Below are positions 38,731-51,582 of a stretch of 64,000 nt of DNA, one piece after another. The translations under genes and the position numbers were made by a program. Under the pieces are notes generated by a model, which searched no databases, had not been told where the DNA came from, and worked only from the letters and a program-made list of their open reading frames with translations. Every line of letters begins with the position of its first letter. Position 1 is the stretch's first letter. Origin of the DNA: Caprimulgus europaeus (lineage: Eukaryota > Chordata > Aves > Caprimulgiformes > Caprimulgidae); the NCBI GenBank assembly GCA_907165065.1, contig OU015533.1:28784578-28848577 (forward strand). Reading direction: 5' to 3'.

Positions 38731-41700
38731 GACTCGCACACACACACAAAAAGCTACCTCACTAGTCTTAGTACAGATGTAATCATATCTTCCTTTTTTA
38801 TTAAAAACTGCCATCAGACTAATGTGTGGTCACAGTTTAGCACTGAAGTTAGAAGTACGAACATGAGAGGTGGCTGGCTCCATGTCACTGCAGTTGCTGA
38901 GAAGTCAGCTTCACCTCTTACAGAGTCATTTATTCCTCAGTTCTACACCCACTGCTGTTTCAGTCAAAGGTAAAAGGAGAGTTTGACTAAGGCCTGAAAT
39001 TAAACCTCGTCATGAGTAGCTATGCTGATTATTAATTTGCAAGGCCTGCACCAGTTGCAAAGAGCTTGTTCCGGGAGTTCATCATTATGATGTGTGTTCA
39101 GTGGGAGCATTAGCTCCCAGATGCTGTCATAAAAAATCTTATGATGCCTGTATTTCATGTTGTGTTAAACCTGTCTGCATACAAATGGTACTGTTCAGAC
39201 ACATTGTTGTGGTAATTTTTATTAAGTAACCAGCAGCTGCACATCACAAAGTGAGCCACAGTACTTTCAGCATTCACCTGGGGAAGAGAGGCATGTATTT
39301 TGACAATTTTCATATGGTTTCATTTTTGTGAAAGGAAAGCTTCTTTCTACAGTTAGTAGGAATTACAGGAGATCAACATAGGTTGAAAATTAGGTGGTTT
39401 TTATGTTCTAAAAGTAGCATCAAAGAAAAGTTGGTAAGCTGTAGTAAAGTACAGTCAGTTTGTATGTAAATACACTGCATAAATATGATATTGGCAATAA
39501 ACGTGAGAACTACAAGATGCTCTCATGAAGCTTTTGTGAATAGATTGTATACACTGCCCAGGACATCCTTATAAATCTCTGTTTTCTCTAAAATTCAGTT
39601 TGCAGACATCTTTTTGGTGTGGATTTTGTTGGGTTTTTTTTCTACACATATTCACTAACAATACTTGTACATAGTAATCACAGTTCTGTCACACATTAAG
39701 GATCACAGACATAAAGCATGTGAATCAGTCTTTTAATACCTTAAGTGCATTCGGTATGAGGACAGAGCATTTATAAATAGATTATATTTATGGATTATGT
39801 TTTCAATAATAATAATAAGTTACCCAATGACTTTATAATATTTCTGGGATTTGTTTTGACATTTTGTTTTGTCTAAGTGAAGTCTGACCGTATTTTGGGG
39901 GATTTCTGAATGTGGAGGGGATAGAACAGTGGAGAGGTGTTTGTTTGCTGTTCATTGTTAATACCTTGGGAAATGCTTCCTCTGATCTCTGGTATATTTG
40001 CATAAGACTCATCCTAACTATTCAATTAAGTATTGTAGTTTAAATAAGAAAAAGTTGGGGTATTTTTAAAGAATGTTTGTTATCAGTAGAATTTTTTTTT
40101 TTTAACTGGACAGGAGGGTTCACCCTTTCTTTCAGTGCCCAGTTCACAGTCTTGAAGGGAAAAGTTGTAATTCGGCTGGGTCCCTTGGTGATTCTGTATT
40201 GAGCAAGAAAAGACAGTATAGGTGAAATGTGAATTAAATTATGTGCATTGGTTGCCAGCCAAGTTAAACTACATGTGTGTGCCAAGTGCTTTCTGGATGC
40301 TCTTGTTTTTGTTCATAGAATCTGTGATAGAAGTAAATTGCAGTTAATTGCTATCAGAGTCTCTTCTCCTTTTGAAAAGCTTGATGGCAGAAACACAAGA
40401 TACTAGTACAGTGTCAAGAACATGGAGTCAGTCAGGAAAATCCAGCAGCAAAGAGTGTTCAAGCAGCTTTCACTCACACACTGTACCTGTGCATACCAGT
40501 ACACTGTCTGCCCGGCAAATGTCAGCTCTCTTGGGTTATGCTAACAGAAAACAAAATCTAGAGGTGGTCACTGATTTGGGTGCTTTCTGCTGTAGCTGTG
40601 AGATTAGGTTTTTGTTTTCTGCCCTTGTTTTAAAATCTGCCCACACTTTTTCTTTAGTGAAAGGGAGGTTGAGCATGCAACACAAGTAATTTGTTTGAAT
40701 ACTTTCACCATTGACATATCTAAATCTGTTACGTATGAGAAATTTTCACCAACTTTGGAACCACGGCTACAGCTCCTCTAATAGTTTTGTTGGAAAATTC
40801 ATGAGCCAGAAAAATTTATTATGCATAATCAGGACTCCTGGTTGCATTTCTTCTGTGATCTGTATGAAAATACTACATTTGTTCAGCTCTTTTGCATTGA
40901 CTGTTAAAGTGTGTATTCAGTCAGCAAAGAGTTTTCATACACTCCTCCAAGTGTCAGATTGATGCAGACAGAAGTGGGGCTACAGGTATTACGTTCAGCT
41001 GATGGCCTGATTCTGCTTTGTGCAAGATTTCTTTACAGTGCAATTCAATTTTTCTCGTAAGTTCAAGATCATACATTTTAACTTCGATGACAAGAACAAT
41101 TTTCCCAGCTTTTTATTCTTCGTTTTGCCTGGCAGATTGCTGTGTGTGAATGCAAATAATCTGAAGACTCTTCCATTTCAGGCATTTTCAGTGGAGGTGG
41201 TGGTTGAGGCCATTCTTCTACTTCCACTCGGCCCTTGCAGTGCCCTGACCCAGAAGGTGGCATGGTCACTGAGCAGCTCTGTGGTGAGCCCGTTCAGACA
41301 AGAGGTGAAGGGTAGATTTAAGACGAAGTGGCAAATACGGGTTTGTGTTCACAGTATGGCACACCGTCCTGTCACCCCGAGGAGAGGGCAGGAGGAGCAA
41401 ACACCCGGAGGCGGCGGCATGGCCAGCGCCAGCTTGGTATGACAGAGAGGCTCTGGTGTAAATTACAATTCCTGTGCCAACCCACTGTAGTCATTAGCAA
41501 CAGGGAAAGATAATTATGGGCCTGTCTTGTTCTGTTGAACATTTATTACTGGTTATTTGAGTCCCATATGTTAGCTGTAAATAAAATTATTTTTCTCTGA
41601 ACGTTTTCTGTCTGGTAGCCGTTGAATGGAGTTCATAAAGCAGCTGTTGAGCTGCGGCTGAAAGGGCTGCTGCGCTGCAAGGTAACAGTGGAAGTGTTTA

Positions 41701-41950
41701 CAGATTTCATGTGAATGTCCTCGGTAATTACACAGAAAAGGTGAAAACAAATAGTACGGTACAAGAGCAGTGTTTGATGACCTTTTCAGTGCTTTCATGG
41801 TGGATCTCTGGCTTTCTAAAGCCACATGTAGTAAATACGGAGTGATTAGAATTCCTGAAACTATGGACAGTGGAGCTGTATTTGCTTCGTGAACAATCAT
41901 ACTGGCACACCTGCTATGAATAAATCTGAATACAGGGCTTGAGGAACAAG

Positions 41951-42008
41951 CCTTGCCTCCATTGCCCTTCCCTTCGCTACCTTGCCTCCATTGCCCTTCC
42001 CTTCGCTG
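41951..42008 (+). repeat. 29-bp tandem duplication (two copies)
   Basis: The unit beginning CCTTGCCTCCATTGCCCTTC occurs twice head to tail (41951-41979 and 41980-42008), differing only at the final base (CTA versus CTG). It is a young tandem duplication inside CREB1 intron 1. Confidence 0.9.
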
Positions 42009-45000
42009 CCGTGAGCAGCTGGGTGGCTGGATGCTGAACTGGGTCAGGAGCCTGATGTGGCAAAAGTTGGGCTCAATATGGGCATAGGTTTGTTGGGTCT
42101 CTTCTCTGCAGTGTTTTTGAAGGCTGTCATGTTCTTCAGAATCTAGATAAGTACTATAATAAACCAAAAAACAGAAGTCATCATCTAGCTGTGGAGGAGA
42201 CTTTAAAGGTGAGGTGTAAAGCGAATGGTGCTGCCTCAAGGTGTAGTTATATTGTATGGCAAATAACTATCAGCATAACCATTACCTGATAATAGTGAAT
42301 TGTCACCATGATGTTACTAAAGATGGAAAAGAAAGGCTTGTGGGGAGAGGTGGTGTGTTTTACTGTGACAACTGGTACAACTGCAAAGCACAGAAAGCTT
42401 TGGGGCATTCAGGACCTTCACATATGAAAGTGGGTAGAAAGTTGCATCTGCTGTAACAGCCACAGTGAGGTATTTTGCTTCTTGGTTTCAGCTGTGTTTT
42501 GGGAAAGGACCTCCACATTTTTCTCCAATACGTCCTGGGAGATGAAAAGCAGCCATGTCTGCAGAGCAGGAAAGAAAGCTCTATGGCTCATGTGAGCAAG
42601 GAGAAATGAAGGAGCAGAGCCTAACATTCAGGAGAGATGCTGGAGTTCATGGGGATATTTGGGATAGGAAATAGAAAAAGAAGTAAGAAAGCAAGATATA
42701 GTGGGAAGACCACAGACATATCAATAGGTGAGTACTAAGAAGTGAAGATTATATAAAAGCTGTGGTAAGACCATTGCATCTTCCTGGCTCTGTATGCAGG
42801 TGGGACAGGAGGTAGCTCTGTCATGCTCTGAATACACAGCATTGATGCTCACTTTAAATAACAGAGATTACAGGAGTTACCATTGTCTGTAGCACACCTA
42901 GTTCAGCATCCTGTCTTTAAGATACTGAAGATCAGTAGGTACCTCAAAAGACTGCTGGAACCTGTAAGAATTACATGTGACATAATCTTCCACCCTGATG
43001 AAAATCTTTATTTGAATTTTTAGGGATTAGAGCTTGATTTAAATCCTGACTCATGAGGTTTTATCTGCCTTTCAGTTCTGCACTACTTTTGGTAGGAAAT
43101 AACCACACTAATTCGGGATGTTCCCGAGTGTTCTTGTAATATCTGAGTGTCTAACTCCTATTTGAATCCTGATAAATTGCTTATAGTCAGCAGCATAGGT
43201 GCTCTTTTTGTGCAGTACCTGAAGTATAAATTTTCAATTTTTAATAGATATTTTAAAATTTTAATTTTTATACTTCTAAATTTGCTGCCTTTTAGCTTTG
43301 CTGTTATAATTAGTGACTGTTTCTAGCTTACTTACCGTGTTACTAATTTAAATATATTTTTTAGTGTTTGAAGCATTTCTCTCCTTTCTGGGGTAAATAA
43401 TAGAATTTTATCCAGTCTCTTCATACAGTAGTTTTCATTACCCCAAATGCTTGCTTTCTCTGAACACCCAGATTCCACAGAACTCATTTTTAAGACGGGC
43501 TCCCAACTTCTGCGCTGTAATCCATCTGATGTATAGGGTCCATCTGTACAAATATAATTTTTAAAGATTACCCTGTATTTGATTACTGTTGCAGTCTAAC
43601 ACTTCAGCTTTTCATGTCATAAACATATGTTGAGCAGAAATCTGAAGTGCACTATCTGCAGTAGTGCATGGGCCCCTTTCCCAGATTTATTTGGGATTTT
43701 TCTGTTTCCCCTGCTTTCTGCAGCTATTCATGTTTATTAGCATCTGTCCTCTCCTGTCCTGGTGTAAATGCAGCTAGTACAGCTGGTTATCTTCTGCTGA
43801 ACTTCTTTTCCCCAGTCTTCATTTGGCAAAAACAAATTACTGGGTGTCAGCTGAACATTTTGCTGTTTGGCTCTTCACCTCGAGAGTTTCACATCATTAG
43901 TAAGTATGTTATTAAGAAAGTATTAGTAAGTATAATACTAGCTCTTTTGAATTAATAAAGAAAATCATGTGTTACATAAAAGTCACTACTTAAACCGTAT
44001 CTAACCAGGTAATCTCATCAGCTTTCTTAATCTATGTTCAGAGTTCATAGCCAGGGTGTTTTAGGCGAGCAGACTCTGTTTTTCCAGCTCTGATTGTTAA
44101 TAGCTAACTGTTTTTTTCAGTTAGTTTCCTTTAGAGTACTTGGTTCAAGATGAACTACAGCAATTACAGATTTTTTCTCAAAATGGGTGTGTATGTCCTC
44201 TCCTGACAAGATGGAAAGTAGCCTGGAAGCAGAGGAATGAAAAGAAAATGTGCTCCTTTGGCTCCCATATTCTCTCCCTGCCCCAGACACTTCTTCCCCA
44301 CCAGGACGCTTTCGGATCCCCACCTCCATTTGAGAAGTCCCAGCGTGGTGGCTGCCAGGGCAATCAGTGCCAGGGAGCGGGGTGGGCTGCTGTGAACGGG
44401 GCAGGAGCAGAAGGATGGGGTGGACCTGACCACCCACAAGAACAGAGGGACACTGTGTTACTGGTCAGCAAAGCTTGTCTAGGCTGGGGATACATGAGAG
44501 CTTAGAAAGGAGGTGTAAGCATTGGCATTCATTTGTATGGGAGGGGAGGTTAAGGTCAGATCAACATAATTTCATCTGTTACATTGTAAATTGCAAGAAC
44601 TAATAGGAATTGACAACCCTAATTTCAGCCATCATGGTCTTACATACACACTACTTAGTATGTATATATGTTCTAGGTGCCTGGTCTTGTGTATCCTGGC
44701 AATCTTAATCCTATTATACTATTAAGGCAAACGTGAAACAATGTAGTTAGTAATCAGTGTATCTGGAACGTTATGTTGTGATGCTCAAAAATCTGATTCC
44801 TTTTTCTCACAGGTTACTGTAAAAGGTTGAAGTGAAGATGTTAAAATACAAATACAGTGATGTATAAGTGCAAGATAAATTGAACCAAATTCAAGAATGC
44901 GTAGAACATGCAAATGACCTGAGACTAAGAGCTTGTCCAAAAACTACCAGTCACATTAGAAACTTGCTTAAACTGTATGTGTCAAGATGTGTATCTTGCA

Positions 45001-47889
45001 GGCAGTTTCCTGCATTGCTTGGTGCTTACTGTATGTTACAGGGAGGTTCCTTTTAGGTGTTTGCAAGTCATGTTAAGAATTTGATTTCCAAAATGTTGGT
45101 GTTGTAGAGGAGGGAGCACCTCAAACAGTTAAGCTTTTGCTGCATACATATGCAAAAGATGATGCGAGCGTAGAAACCAAGCTTGTAAAACCAGAGTGGG
45201 TTTTTTTGCTGAATGGTGTGTGAGGCGATTGGAAGATCTTCCTAGGAAAATATTGCATTTATCAGCAGGAATTTGGCAACACCTACCTTTGCAAATCTTG
45301 CTAAATACCTGATTCAGGAGACCCCTCACTTGCATATTTCATCTCTTTCTGATCCCATTTGTATAGCATTTGGCTCCATACTGGAGTCACATTTTCTATC
45401 AGCAAACAAAAGCATTATTAGTTTTGCAACATACTTGAACTTGTAGCTGGGAAATTGTTTTTTAAAGTTATTTTCAGATACTTGGCTGGGAGATGTTACT
45501 GATGCAAAAAATCTGCTCCTGAAATGGTTCCGCTGAAGTAGTCTTTTGGCTGGAGTTGCCATGATACATGCATAGGAATTTTGAGAAAGTTGTTGATTTG
45601 CTTACCTTGGACACACTGTCTGATACTTGCAAAAAAGTCATAAAACTAGATACCTCCTTAAAAATTATGAAAATCAAACGGAAAACTATGGTAGGCTGGT
45701 TTGTAGTTGGCAGTTTTGAAAATGCAGAATACTAAAAAAAAAAGTGGGCATATAACCTGGAGGACTAAGGTTGTTAAAATATAACTTGTGTCTTAAAGTT
45801 GGGATAGAAAACCACTTAAACTGTTGTAATTTATGAAGTCTTGTATAGTACAAATAGTAACAGTGCATGGGTTTTCTTTTGTGCTTTCTGGAAGATGAAA
45901 TGCAACATGGAAAAGACGTGGTACTGTTGGAAAGAATGTAATTATCTTACTTGCATGGACACAGGCTATTCTCAAAATTCTTATAAAAATCGTAACGTCT
46001 AGAATACTTAAAATGCAGTGAGTTTACAATTAATTTGTTTTGTGATCAGTTTACCATTATATACCTATAGGTAAAGTGTTGTTTTTCTGTGAGCATTTGT
46101 CAGACTAATACCTGGTTTATGTGGGACAAAAATCACAGCAACAGGGAGAAGCAGAACAAAATTCCAGGTGCTTAGAATAATTTAATTTTCTTTTTCCAAA
46201 AATTTGTAAGTGTTCTTTCATTGTTTGTTTTTTTAGGAAAATCAGGTTTAATTATTTTCCTTCTTTTCATTTCCTAAGAGTTTCTAAACTGATGTTGGAA
46301 CTAAATATTTGGTACTTAAACATTTCAGTGTTCACACACATAAACACAAAGCTCATTTAAACAGTCACTTTCAATACTAAATAAACAGATTTTTATTTGT
46401 ATGCATTGACTTGCTTGCTTTTGATGTGCGATGCAGCTGCTACTTTGAAATGCTGTTTTATCTTTGTTGATTAGCAATCATTTGCTGTCAGATAAAAATT
46501 TCATACTATACTCAGGGTTGAAGTGCGACTCTACTGCTTTAGGCAACACATCTCTGCGGAGTATTCTCTTTTCTGAAATACTGAAGTATAGTTTGCATTG
46601 AAATTGAAGTTTCCTCCTTAAAATGAAATATCTTGAGTGTGGCCATGATACCACCACCAGTATTGACATTTCTAAGTCTTTTCCTCAAGGAGTCCAATAA
46701 AGTTGAGCAAGGAGAGGGCCATTTCTCCTTCTTTCCACCTTCCTTCTGATCTGAGCATCCTCTGCCTCCAGGCCCTTTCCCAAAGCAGAAATGCTCTACT
46801 GTTTGTTTAGCTGCAGCTCTGGAGAGATGTGTGCTGCCTTAGGGTAGACAGAGTCCTGAGGAGATTGGGTAGCCCAGGGTGGTACACAGGATTAGTATTG
46901 TGGGTGTAATACCCATTTTTAGTATTTGGAGTTCTGTATAATACAGTGGTATTGCTATATCACCATTGGGATAATTTCCTTGTATTTTAAGCTCTTTTTA
47001 ATATATTAAATATTTTCATATCAATATTTAAAGAAGAACTGAAAAATAATTTTCACAAATCAGTGCAAAATTTAACATTCATTGCACTCTGCCTACAGGC
47101 ATGGTTCTGGAAGTTATGCAACCTTTTTTATGGAGTTGTGTGTTCTGGTGATCTAGGTTTGCTCAGTTATTGCTTAGAAATATTAGTGTATTGGGAGCTA
47201 TATATGATGTAAAACTTAGGTCACAACAAACTACTATGTACTTCTCAATATAAAAATACTGATTTGCAGTAAGGTTCATGTCGAAATGGCTTCCATCATT
47301 GTGTATACTGACTTTAAAACTACCAAGTAGAAAAGACTAAGTTACTTTGACATAGGGCCATACACAGTTTGGTTGTGGAAAGAATTTGCATGGAGATGTT
47401 GCAAGTTTAGTTCAGCCAGAAAAAGACTGAAAACTAAATGCTCAGCACAGAAGCAGTTGCTATTGGTTATCTGCAAACTGCAGTTGTGGGGGAGAGGAAG
47501 GGCAGGAGCAGAGCTTATTGTCACCTTGTCACCAGGGGAGTGCCCTTCCTGACAAACGGTCGTTACTCCAAATTGCAGAGGTACTAGATCATCATAGTGC
47601 AATTGCTCAAGTAATTTTTTCAAGATGAGCAAAACACATTTTTCTGATCTCATTATTCGAGGAGGCTGGACCTGTTTTTCAGAAACATTACACACAGAAA
47701 AATCAACCTGAGGCAGACACTTGGCATGAAAAAAATTTGCCTGAATGCTAATAGTTTGGCAACATTTTAATAAGCAAATGAAAACAGTATGCAGTAATGG
47801 GAATTCAGCTGTAGTGATTGCTACCAGATCTACCAAGAATAATGGACTTGCATACCAACCCAGACTTATGACAAATATTGTGATTGTAG

Positions 47890-47897
47890 GTAACTAA
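47890..47897 (+). promoter_or_regulatory. CREB1: CREB1 exon 2 leader and start context
   Basis: After the acceptor GATTGTAG the exon begins GTAACTAA, whose last triplet is an in-frame TAA stop directly before the ATG at 47898. Translation therefore cannot begin farther upstream in this frame. The first ATG sits in a weak context (CTAAATGA), while a second in-frame ATG two codons on (47904) is in an ideal Kozak context, ACCATGG. Both are conserved in mammalian CREB1 (MTMES). Confidence 0.85.
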
Positions 47898-48011
47898 ATG
47901 ACCATGGAATCTGGAGCAGAGAACCAGCAGAGTGGAGATGCAGCCGTTACAGAGGCAGAAACCCAACAGATGACAGTACAGGCACAACCACAGATTGCAA
48001 CGTTAGCCCAG
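47898..48011 (+). CDS. CREB1: CREB1 coding exon 2: N-terminus (residues 1-38)
   Basis: CREB1 is a nuclear bZIP activator that binds cAMP response elements (TGACGTCA) and recruits CBP/p300 once phosphorylated by PKA, CaM kinases, MSK or RSK. This exon encodes the first 38 residues, starting MTMESGAENQQSGDAAVTEA and ending PQIATLAQ, the start of the glutamine-rich Q1 region. It matches mammalian CREB apart from a Thr where human has Asn (ETQQ for ENQQ). The exon ends in phase 0 at CCCAG|GTATAA. The start was chosen because an in-frame TAA immediately precedes it. The seven coding exons in this window join without a break into 327 codons, the length of the delta isoform. Confidence 0.98.
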
Positions 48012-51000
48012 GTATAAATCGTATGGTGTAATGGTTTTACCTATCGGGTAATTTTTTTAAGAGGGATAATGTCTGCTGGTGGGTCTGAGAGAAGGCTCCA
48101 TCGACACGATTCTGGAACAGATGCAGTGTACAGTTGCTTTAATACTTGTCACATTTTTAAAGCAGTAGAGATGTTGAACTTCCCATCACACTGTGCTGTG
48201 TTAGTTCTGAAGAACTGTATGTGTGTAAACTGTGTAATGCTGACAGAATAATTAATTTAAATATTTCTAGGATTCCTTACTACAACCATACCACTGAAAG
48301 GTGTTTTTTTTCAAAACATGTGATTTACTGTCTTTTTTTATATTACTGGATTGTTTTGCTGTTATTTTTTTTGTTAGAAATGGGTCTATAGCTGTCTGAA
48401 TTCTGAAGAAAACAACCTGAAAATATTGATAAATAATGCAGCAAATACAACATCTTATCAGATGGGATTAATATTAGAAACATTATAATCAAGTGGAACA
48501 ACTTGGCATTTGACAGTTCGTGTTGCCCTGTTGTCTCCAGGGTTTCACAGAATTATTGGCTGTAGAGAGACAGTAGTAGATCATTTTTTATCCCCACATT
48601 ATTTTGGAGAGACAAGAAGTGCGATCCCAGCTACATCTCTAATTTTGGAACCTGGTTTCACTCTTGGATATACTGATGGTTGGCAGAAGCAATTCCCTTG
48701 TGTAAATGAGTACAGAATCTGTTTGGCTGTCTTCTGTAACCATTTCATTTTAAAACTATTTGCACTCTGTAAAGATTAACAGGTTTTCTAGAATTTACAG
48801 TTTGGGGAATTGAGTCTTTTAAGTGGCAAAGTATTAAATCACTTATCATTTTATAAATTATTAATTTTAAAGTCATTACACCTTTTGGTAAACCAGAAAT
48901 AGTACACTTCCGTTCAAGTGGTAGTATAGGGATTGGAGCTGTTGAAATGCCTAGGATGATTTTGTTCAGGGCAACTGTAGTGTGAATTAGCAGGACACCA
49001 GCTGCCCTGCACCAGCTTGCCTCTTTGGGCAGTTTTCTCACTGTCTAACTTAGACACAGGATGTAGGTGGTGTGAATAACACTTCAGTGTGAACTGAGTG
49101 GAAGTAGTTTATTTCTCCTGTAAAACCAGTAAACTGCTTCTTACTTGCTGTGCATTAAGATTTAGCCCAGAGAAGCAAGGATGTTTTAAATTCATGTGCT
49201 AACATACTAACCTCCAGGTAGCTGTACTTACAGATCTGTAGTAGGTTTATCTTGTTTTTTACTTTTTACTTGGGTAAAATTACTGCGGTGCTTGAATGAC
49301 ATTTTTTTCCAAGTAAAAGAAAGCTACACAGCTGTGGTTAAAATCCATGTGAACCACAAAGAAGTATGTTATATTTTTCTTAATTTCCTCTGTTGTCATT
49401 CACTGTATTATTTGCACTTTAGCTTTTCCCCCAGCTTTATATTCTTGTGGAGGTGATATAACAGTCTAAACACAATTCCTTGTCTGTTCACGTCCATGTT
49501 GTTATTACGGTGTTTTTAATATGTGAAGTGGTAGTGTTTGGCATTATGGAGTGCCCTCAGAGTCCTAGGCAAATCTAAATAACTAATTATGTCAATTTAA
49601 TTCTTTCATTATCTCTTGTAAGGTCACCCCTCTTGCAAGCTTAGTAGCTTAGTTTAATTGCTGCATTTTTACTGAGTTCAGGGTAGTTTTCAGAGTCAAA
49701 AGGAAACTCGTTCCAGTTGCACAAGGTATGAGTCAGAGACAGCTACGGAAGTTAGACTCTGCTGTTGGCTTATCCAGCCACAGAATGGCCTCCAGTTGAT
49801 CAGCTTTGCTGCCATTGCCAGGGACTGTTTAGTCAGACATGCATTATTAAAAAGGTCCCTTGCTAAAATAATATAATTTGCCAGAGGAAAGCGTGCTCAT
49901 GTTAATGTCGTCCCCGGTTTCTCTCAGATGTAAATACTGCCATATAATGCTGCAGCTGTTTTCATAAAAAAGGCAGGTAAAGGCAAACACAAATTGTGGA
50001 TTAGGGAGAGAGAGCTGTGGAGGAGAGAGGTCTGCATGTAATTCCTCTTAATTTTGTTGTTAAGCAAGATTTCCTGTAGGTGGCAGATATTTATGGAAAT
50101 TCAGAGATCAGCTACTGCAGCTTTTTGAGAACCACGTGTTCATGGGGACAGCAGAGGATTTACTTCTGCATTCGGTACATAGCAGCTCTTTGAGATGAGG
50201 TAGGACAGCAGTGCAGCCCCTTCTCACATTGTAGCTACACAGATGGACTTCCTTGAAAATGCCACTGAACAATGGAGGATTATTAAATTTTCCAAACTTG
50301 GGTGTTTAGGAGAAGGCTGGCTAGTCAGTGACCTGTGACCTGGCTGAGGTCTGCCAGAGCAGCTCAGGCTTGCCTGAAGTCTGTCCCCAAGGGCTGTGAC
50401 GGTGCGAGCCAGGTGCAAACCAAGGGCCTGGTACGGCAGCCCTGGCGCCCTCCTGCCTTTCAGGAGCCCCCCAGCCACGAACACATGGATCACATCACCA
50501 AGCAGGTGGTCAGTACTGGATGTGCACCGGGGCAGCTGCCCAGCCACGTAGCAGCTTTGGTCCATGGCCCTTCAGCCACCCATAATAGTTCTTGTGGCCT
50601 GCCAGAGTGAGACTTCCCTGCCTGATGAGGACAGCTTTGTGTGGGCATCGCTGCCCTGGCAGCCTGAGCCCCTGCGCAGGACGCGCCTGGCTGTGCGCGC
50701 AGTGCTGACGTAGCGTGCTGGAGTCATAGCGTATCCTTCTTGGCACAGCCACTATGCCAGCAGGTCTGTGCTGGAGAAAGTTGTGTTTAGGACCTGAGGG
50801 TTTAAAATGCAGGCCACTTTTCCTCAGTTTGTTTTGACCCGCTACACAGTATCACATTTATTTGCACTGCAAACCCATGGGTTTTCTGTCTCAACACATG
50901 GTCAGTTTTCTTTATCTAAATAGACTTTGCCAATCACTCAGTATGGTTTAGTCTCTAGAAGGTCTGAAAGCTGCAGCTCCCTAAAAGTTTTAACTTCTTA

Positions 51001-51435
51001 CATCTGGCAAATAGTTTACCTTTTCTTGAGTGAGAACAAGAATAGCTCCACTCCCATATGTTTCTGCCTTTGACTCAGCAGTGTCTGTAGGAGTACACTC
51101 AAGTCTTAGCAATATCTAACTGAAGTAAGAGAGAGGTAATAACGTGTTTTTATTAGGTTACCTCAAAATAGAGACAGTTGTGTTTTTCTCATTCTTGTCA
51201 GTGGTTTTACAAGCAATGTTTTGAGCCTGCAGAAATTCTGCATTAGATTAATTTGTAAAGTAGGTCAGATGTTGGGCTTAAGCAGTTGAGGGGGTTTTAT
51301 ATTACGCTGAAACATTTGGGTCATCTAACTAGGGTCTAGAAGAGACATAATTCTTTCACCAAAAAGTGTTCTTGGTAGTGAAATAAGAAGATTTTGCAAT
51401 AACCTAATTTTATGCTCACTGTCTCTTTTTTGCAG
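48012..51435 (+). other. CREB1: CREB1 intron 2
   Basis: A 3.4-kb intron, donor GTATAA and acceptor TTTTTTGCAG. It is mostly AT-rich with nothing recognisable, except for a GC-rich island at roughly 50320-50760 that differs from its surroundings. That island has no identifiable gene or repeat family and may be an old insertion. Confidence 0.85.
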
Positions 51436-51582
51436 GTATCTATGCCAGCAGCTCACGCAACATCTTCTGCACCCACGGTGACCTTAGTTCAGCTGCCCAA
51501 TGGGCAGACAGTTCAAGTGCATGGAGTAATTCAGGCTGCCCAGCCGTCAGTTATTCAGTCTCCACAGGTCCAGACAGTCCAG
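51436..51582 (+). CDS. CREB1: CREB1 coding exon 3: Q1 activation domain (residues 39-87)
   Basis: Exactly 49 codons in phase 0 on both sides, between TTTTTTGCAG and a GTACTG donor. The peptide begins VSMPAAHATSSAPTVTLVQL and ends QSPQVQTVQ, identical to mammalian CREB as far as I recall it. It forms most of Q1, one of the two glutamine-rich constitutive activation segments flanking the kinase-inducible domain. Because the phase is 0 at both ends, the following 14-residue alpha exon can be included or skipped without a frameshift. Reading through the donor into the intron reaches a stop within 15 codons. Confidence 0.98.

Larger units (their letters stand above)
28585..47889 (+). other. CREB1: CREB1 intron 1 (19.3 kb)
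   Basis: This interval runs from the donor GTAAGA after exon 1 to the acceptor GATTGTAG before exon 2. The first 650 bp are the rest of the CpG island. The remainder is mostly AT-rich with scattered T runs and no recognisable gene. Exceptions listed separately are a CpG-rich patch with a hairpin near 38.4-38.7 kb, a 29-bp tandem duplication at 41.95 kb and an unusually long minus-strand frame at 41.6-42.2 kb. First introns of transcription-factor genes often hold enhancers; I cannot point to a specific one. Confidence 0.85.

Noticed and set aside
47342-47836. 164-codon minus-strand frame just before exon 2
   Set aside because: No recognisable protein. It is antisense to the CREB1 intron and has low-information text. 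Most likely chance.
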